From contig JAFATL010000123.1 of assembly GCA_019243975.1 (NCBI GenBank), positions 1-8,902 on the forward strand: 8,902 nucleotides of DNA, written 5' to 3'. The position numbers and the translations under genes are program-made. Numbering within the stretch: position 1 is the first letter of the stretch; every line of letters starts with the position of its first letter. This document shows positions 5,544-8,902 of this stretch, in pieces. A model generated the notes under the pieces. The model was not told where the DNA came from and made no database searches. It saw nothing but the letters and a program-made list of their open reading frames with translations. The DNA comes from Actinomycetota bacterium. GTDB taxonomy: Bacteria; Actinomycetota; Acidimicrobiia; Acidimicrobiales; JAFATL01.

Positions 5544-7157
5544 TCAGCCGACCCGGGCCACGGCCTCGTCTCGCAGGCGCTTGTAGTCGACCTTGCCGTT
5601 GGGCGCCCGGCCCACGGTGTCGACGGTGAGCACCCGTTTCGGGGCCTTGTAGGCAGCCAGCTTCGCCTTCACGTGGCCGATGAGCTCGGCCTCGTCGACC
5701 GCCGCGCCCGGGTGGGTCTCGACCATGGCCGTGATCGCCTCGCCCCACTTCTCGTCGGGCACGCCGACGACGACGGCGTCGCGGACGGCCACGTGGGTCT
5801 TGATGACCTCCTCGACCTCCTCCGGGTACACCTTCTCGCCACCGGTGTTGATGCACACCGACCCGCGCCCGAGGATGCGCAGAGTGCCGTCGGCGTCGAC
5901 GGTCGCGTAGTCACCCGGGATCGAGTAGCGCTCGCCGTCGATGACGAGGAACGTCCGGGCCGACTTCTCCTCGTCCTTGTAGTAGCCGAGGGGCACGCGA
6001 CCGCGGCCCTTGAGGGCGACCCGCCCCACCTCTTCGGAGCCGGGCTGCACGTCGCGCCCGTCCTCGGTGATGACGCGCGTAGTCTCGCCCAACGCGAACT
6101 TGGCCGTCGACGTGGTGCCGCCCGCCGTCGACACCGACGTGCCCATGCCCAGCGCCTCCGACGACGAGAACGCGTCGGCCAGCAGCATGCCGGGGTGGTG
6201 CTTGAGCAGGCCCTGCTTGGTCTCCTCGCTCCACATCACGCCCGACGAGGTGATGGCGACCAGGCTCGACAGATCCCACTTGCCGGGGTTGGCGTCGAGG
6301 GCGCGCAGGATGGGCTTGGCGAATGCGTCGCCGACGATGGCGACGGCGTTGACCTTCTCGCGCTGCACGGCGTCGAGGAACTCCTCGGCCTCGAATGTGC
6401 GCCCCTCGAGGGTGACGATCGAACCGCCCGTGTCGAGGATGCCGAACGACGTGAACGCGCCGGTGCCGTGCATGAGCGGGCACGCCGGCAGCGCCACCAT
6501 GCCGGGTGCGGTGACGTTCTTGCGCACCGCGTCGTAGTCGGGCTCGTCGGGATGGCGCACGCCCATGGCCGCGGCGTTGAGGGTGAAGAAGATGTCGTCC
6601 TGGCGCCACATCACGCCCTTGGGCATGCCGGTGGTGCCACCCGTGTAGAGCATGTAGATGTCGTCGCCGTCACGGCCCCACGGCGCCCGCTGTCGGCCCG
6701 GCTTCGACGCGGCCACCGCGTCGTACGACGTGGCCCAGTCGGGACAGGGCCCGCTGCCGTCGTCGACCCACAGCCACCCCCGGATGTTGGGCAGCTTGTG
6801 GCGCAGCGTCTCGATGCGATCGGCGAAGGCGCCGTGGAAGATCACCGCCACCGCGTCGGCGTTGTCCCACAGGTACAGCAGCTCCTCGTCGGCGTAGCGG
6901 TAGTTGGTGTTCACCGGCACGCAGCCGACCTTGAGGATGCCGAACATCGACTCGATGAACTCGCTGCAGTTGTAGAGGTAGTGCACCACCTTGTCCTGGT
7001 GGGCAACGCCCAGGTCGAGCAACCAGGCGGCGATGCCGTCGCCCCGGGCGTCGAACTCGGACCACGTGGTGCGGCGGTCGCCGTGCACCAACGCCTGGGC
7101 ATCGGGGATGGCGTCGGCGATCGCCTCCCACGTCTCTGCAAAGTTCCATCCGGACAT
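5544..7157 (-). CDS. Acyl-CoA synthetase, AMP-forming (FadD19-like)
   Basis: A 537-residue member of the ANL adenylating family: ATP plus a carboxylic acid gives acyl-AMP, then acyl-CoA. All core motifs are visible: P-loop LYTGGTTGMPKG (170-181), SSSEALG (331-337) for the A5 region, PGDYATVDADGTLRILGRGS with the ribose-binding D416, the hinge and A8 loop GRGSVCINTGGEKVYPEEVE (430-449), and PNGKVDY (519-525) with the catalytic lysine K522. The VMW after the P-loop, NTNYRYADEEL, and VGYYKDEEK-like and SVCINTGGEK blocks recall M. tuberculosis FadD19, which activates the C5 steroid side chain and is about 548 residues; the substrate here is inferred only. The start ATG 7157 gives MSGWNFAETW; no Shine-Dalgarno site is present and the start lies only 20 bp from the divergent acyl-CoA dehydrogenase start. 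It is followed on the same strand by the SDR. Confidence 0.92.
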   Translation of the reverse strand: MSGWNFAETWEAIADAIPDAQALVHGDRRTTWSEFDARGDGIAAWLLDLGVAHQDKVVHYLYNCSEFIESMFGILKVGCVPVNTNYRYADEELLYLWDNADAVAVIFHGAFADRIETLRHKLPNIRGWLWVDDGSGPCPDWATSYDAVAASKPGRQRAPWGRDGDDIYMLYTGGTTGMPKGVMWRQDDIFFTLNAAAMGVRHPDEPDYDAVRKNVTAPGMVALPACPLMHGTGAFTSFGILDTGGSIVTLEGRTFEAEEFLDAVQREKVNAVAIVGDAFAKPILRALDANPGKWDLSSLVAITSSGVMWSEETKQGLLKHHPGMLLADAFSSSEALGMGTSVSTAGGTTSTAKFALGETTRVITEDGRDVQPGSEEVGRVALKGRGRVPLGYYKDEEKSARTFLVIDGERYSIPGDYATVDADGTLRILGRGSVCINTGGEKVYPEEVEEVIKTHVAVRDAVVVGVPDEKWGEAITAMVETHPGAAVDEAELIGHVKAKLAAYKAPKRVLTVDTVGRAPNGKVDYKRLRDEAVARVG

Positions 7158-7177
7158 GGCGTGACAGTGTATGGACC
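7158..7177. promoter_or_regulatory. 20-bp divergent start region with possible shared promoter elements
   Basis: Only 20 bp separate the start codons of the divergent synthetase (minus) and dehydrogenase (plus). On the minus strand TACACT (plus 7166-7171) fits TANNNT and lies eight bases before the synthetase ATG, so a leaderless or nearly leaderless transcript is possible. No equally good -10 is seen for the plus-strand gene. The -35 regions would have to lie inside the opposite coding sequence. A small ACAgTGT palindrome is centred at 7167, the middle of the gap. All of this is weak evidence. Confidence 0.3.
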
Positions 7178-8341
7178 GTGGACTTCGAACTGCCCGGAGA
7201 CGACGACCCGCGCCGTCAGGCCGTGCGGGCGTGGCTGGCCGACAACCCTCGGCCCAGCGGCCGCGTGCTGGCGGAGGCCGGCTACGTGGTGCCGCACTGG
7301 CCCCAGCCGTGGGGTCACGACGCCGACCCCATCCACCAGCTGATCATCGACGAGGAGCTGCGCAAGGCGAAGGTGTCGCGCCCGGTCAACCCGATCGGCA
7401 TCGGCTGGGCGGGCCCCACGCTGCTGCACGCCGGCACCCAGGCCCAGAAGGACCGCTACCTCATGCCGCTCCTCTCGGGTGAGGAGTTCTGGTGCCAGCT
7501 GTTCAGCGAGCCGGGCGCCGGGTCCGACCTGGCCAACCTGGGCACCCGGGCCGTCCGTGACGGTGACGTCTACGTCGTCAACGGCCAGAAGATCTGGACG
7601 ACGATGGCCCACTTCTCCAAGCTCGGCATCCTCATCGCCCGCACCAACGCCGACGCGCCGAAGCACAAGGGCGTGTCGTACTTCATCTGCCCGATGGATC
7701 TCCCCGGCATCACGATCCGCCCGATTATCGACATGACCGGTGTGCACGCGTTCAACGAGGTGTTCTTCGACGAGGTCCGCATCCCGGCCGAGAACCTCGT
7801 CGGCGACGAGAACGAAGGATGGAGCCTGGCCAAGGTCACGCTCGGCAACGAGCGGGTGTCGTTGTCGGGCGAAGGCGCGCTGTGGGGACGAGGCCCGACG
7901 GCAGGCGACCTCATCGACATCGTGCGGGCGCGCGGTGGCGTGGCCGACCCGCTCATGCGCCAGCGCCTGGCCCAGCTCTACATGGACGCCGAGGTGCTAC
8001 GGCTCATCCGCCTGCGCACGGTGTCGGCTGCCGTCCAGGGCAAGCAGCCGGGTCCCGAGGCGTCGGTGCGCAAGGCGCTGGCCGACGAGCACGGCCAGCA
8101 CATCATGGGGTTGGCGAAGGACCTGGCCGGTACCGCCGGCATGCTGGCGTCGGAGGGCCCGCTGGGCGAACCGGCGGGGGAGTGGGCGACCGGCTACTTG
8201 TTCGCGCCGGCGTTGACGGTCGGCGGTGGCACGTCCGAGGTGCAGCGCAACATCATCGCCGAGCGGGTGCTGGGCCTCCCGCACGACATCGACGTCGAAG
8301 TGGGCAAGACGTGGTCGGAAGCGCGGGCGACTCGGGTCTGA
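7178..8341 (+). CDS. Acyl-CoA dehydrogenase (FadE-type)
   Basis: A 387-residue FAD-dependent enzyme that introduces an alpha,beta double bond into an acyl-CoA and passes electrons to ETF. Domains run in the usual order: N-terminal helices (MDFELPGDD to about 105), the middle beta domain with CQLFSEPGAGSDLA (106-119) and KIWTT (138-142) that bind substrate and flavin, then the C-terminal helical domain ending with GGGTSEVQRNIIAERVLGLP (349-368). The catalytic Glu of SCAD/MCAD (the E of YEGT) is replaced by G350; E225 in GNERVSLS lies where IVD/LCAD-type enzymes carry their Glu and may take over. The start GTG 7178 gives the family-typical MDFELP; there is no Shine-Dalgarno site. It is divergent from the FadD19-like gene, and the pairing suggests the same pathway. 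Steroid-type FadE enzymes in mycobacteria work as heterotetramers of two adjacent gene products; no second FadE is visible here. Its stop is one base from the stop of the convergent flavoprotein gene. Confidence 0.92.
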   Translation: MDFELPGDDDPRRQAVRAWLADNPRPSGRVLAEAGYVVPHWPQPWGHDADPIHQLIIDEELRKAKVSRPVNPIGIGWAGPTLLHAGTQAQKDRYLMPLLSGEEFWCQLFSEPGAGSDLANLGTRAVRDGDVYVVNGQKIWTTMAHFSKLGILIARTNADAPKHKGVSYFICPMDLPGITIRPIIDMTGVHAFNEVFFDEVRIPAENLVGDENEGWSLAKVTLGNERVSLSGEGALWGRGPTAGDLIDIVRARGGVADPLMRQRLAQLYMDAEVLRLIRLRTVSAAVQGKQPGPEASVRKALADEHGQHIMGLAKDLAGTAGMLASEGPLGEPAGEWATGYLFAPALTVGGGTSEVQRNIIAERVLGLPHDIDVEVGKTWSEARATRV

Positions 8342-8342
8342 C

Positions 8343-8902
8343 TCAGTCGCCGGCGAAGGCGCCGGCGCCGCTCAGCATGCCTCGGTGCCAACGGTGGGGC
8401 GTGAGCAGCAGGGCACGGGGATAGTCCTCGAACAGCCAGCGGGCGAAGTTGCGGCGGGTCCAGCTGGACGCGCCGGCGATGCGCACGGCGCCCCGCACGC
8501 CTTTGCGATGCGACAGGGCGCGCGAGAGCAATGCCGCGAACTTGTTGTCGACGGCCAAAGAGTGCTCGACGACGCGCTCGTACCGGCGGGCCGCACCGAG
8601 AGCATCGAACGCGCCTGCCGCCGCGATCGCCTCCGCCGCCACGATCCCGGTCTCGAGGGCCTGGCCGATGCCTTCGCCGGTCATCGGGTCACACGCCCGC
8701 GCCGCGTCGCCCACGAACAGCACCCGCCCGTGGGCCGCGGTAATCGGCGTGCGCTCGACGCGTGCGGGAATGGGCCATGCCTTGTGCGGTGCCTCGGGCT
8801 CGGCCGAAGGCCCCAGCACGTCACGGATGTGGGGGCGGGCCAGCACCTCGGGCCACTGCTCCTTCATCGACTTGGTAGGTGAACCAGCGATGCGCGGGAT
8901 GC
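8343..8902 (-). CDS. FAD-dependent oxidoreductase, geranylgeranyl-reductase-like (C-terminal part)
   Basis: The frame is open from the right edge of the window to the TGA at 8343-8345, so only the last 185 or so residues are visible and the N-terminal Rossmann motif lies outside. There is an in-frame ATG at 8867, but coding clearly continues upstream (IPRIAGSPTKS before it), so it is not the start. The visible segment has the second FAD motif of the group A flavoprotein fold, GRVLFVGDAARACDPMTGEG followed by IGQALETG, where the Asp contacts the flavin ribityl chain. This motif with its DPMTGEGI context is typical of geranylgeranyl reductases and related menaquinone- or polyprenyl-reducing enzymes, and is also close to aromatic hydroxylases. 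The C-terminal section is helical and basic (SSWTRRNFARWLFEDYPRALL). Substrate unknown. It converges with the acyl-CoA dehydrogenase with a single base between the stops, leaving no room for a terminator. Confidence 0.82.
   Translation of the reverse strand, partial: IPRIAGSPTKSMKEQWPEVLARPHIRDVLGPSAEPEAPHKAWPIPARVERTPITAAHGRVLFVGDAARACDPMTGEGIGQALETGIVAAEAIAAAGAFDALGAARRYERVVEHSLAVDNKFAALLSRALSHRKGVRGAVRIAGASSWTRRNFARWLFEDYPRALLLTPHRWHRGMLSGAGAFAGD

Noticed and set aside
5805..5825. Short tandem-like repeat GACCTCCTC
   Set aside because: It is inside the synthetase coding sequence and simply encodes EEVEEV in a conserved helix; not a functional repeat.
5673..7343. A 556-residue plus-strand open frame opposite the acyl-CoA synthetase
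   Set aside because: It mirrors the synthetase codons in high-GC DNA; its composition (many H, R, G, V, D) is typical of antisense frames, with no recognisable motif, while the minus-strand protein has all ANL motifs.
1..8902. Defence system, CRISPR array, toxin-antitoxin pair, transposon or prophage
   Set aside because: No spaced direct repeats, no transposase, integrase, nuclease or toxin-like frames; all sizeable coding regions are accounted for by metabolic or membrane proteins.

Overview
The window is GC-rich throughout and uses many GTG starts, few clear Shine-Dalgarno sites and very short intergenic gaps. Together with FadD19-like, FadE-like and 17-beta-HSD4-like proteins, this suggests a chromosomal segment of a high-GC actinobacterium, perhaps an Acidimicrobiia-type environmental lineage. 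The taxonomic call is inference from style and protein resemblance. I see no rRNA, tRNA, CRISPR array, insertion sequence, phage gene or recognisable defence system.

Layout. (1) Positions 1-2520 read rightward. They hold the C-terminal end of an unrecognised protein, an FAD-linked oxidase of the VAO/PCMH fold, and a PLP-dependent enzyme of the ACC deaminase / D-cysteine desulfhydrase family. These are packed tightly enough to be one operon. (2) Positions 2505-4485 read leftward: ilvC (ketol-acid reductoisomerase), followed 25 bp later by a short MgtC/SapB-type membrane protein whose end overlaps the end of the PLP gene by 16 bp. (3) Positions 4486-4577 form a compact regulatory gap. It has a near-perfect 21-bp-stem inverted repeat just after the next gene's stop codon and a TATAAC element placed for a leaderless ilvC transcript. 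(4) Positions 4578-7157 read leftward: an acyl-CoA synthetase (FadD19-like) and then an SDR resembling the hydroxyacyl-CoA dehydrogenase part of MFE-2/17-beta-HSD4. (5) From 7178 an acyl-CoA dehydrogenase reads rightward, its start only 20 bp from that of the synthetase. (6) Positions 8343-8902 hold the C-terminal part of a geranylgeranyl-reductase-like flavoprotein on the minus strand, running off the right edge.

How the genes could work together: the synthetase, acyl-CoA dehydrogenase and SDR cover activation, alpha,beta-dehydrogenation and 3-hydroxyacyl-CoA oxidation. That is most of a beta-oxidation cycle; a hydratase and thiolase are not in view. Their resemblance to the mycobacterial steroid side-chain enzymes makes a branched or steroid-like acyl substrate plausible but unproven. 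ilvC is anabolic (valine, leucine, isoleucine) and stands alone here without ilvB/ilvN.

The most notable points are the strikingly plant-like class II KARI, the long hairpin between the SDR and ilvC with its two embedded CCCGATCGGG palindromes 20 bp apart, and the PLP enzyme whose substrate-site motif and C-terminus depart from the characterised family members. I did not find convincing evidence of a wholly new multi-gene system.
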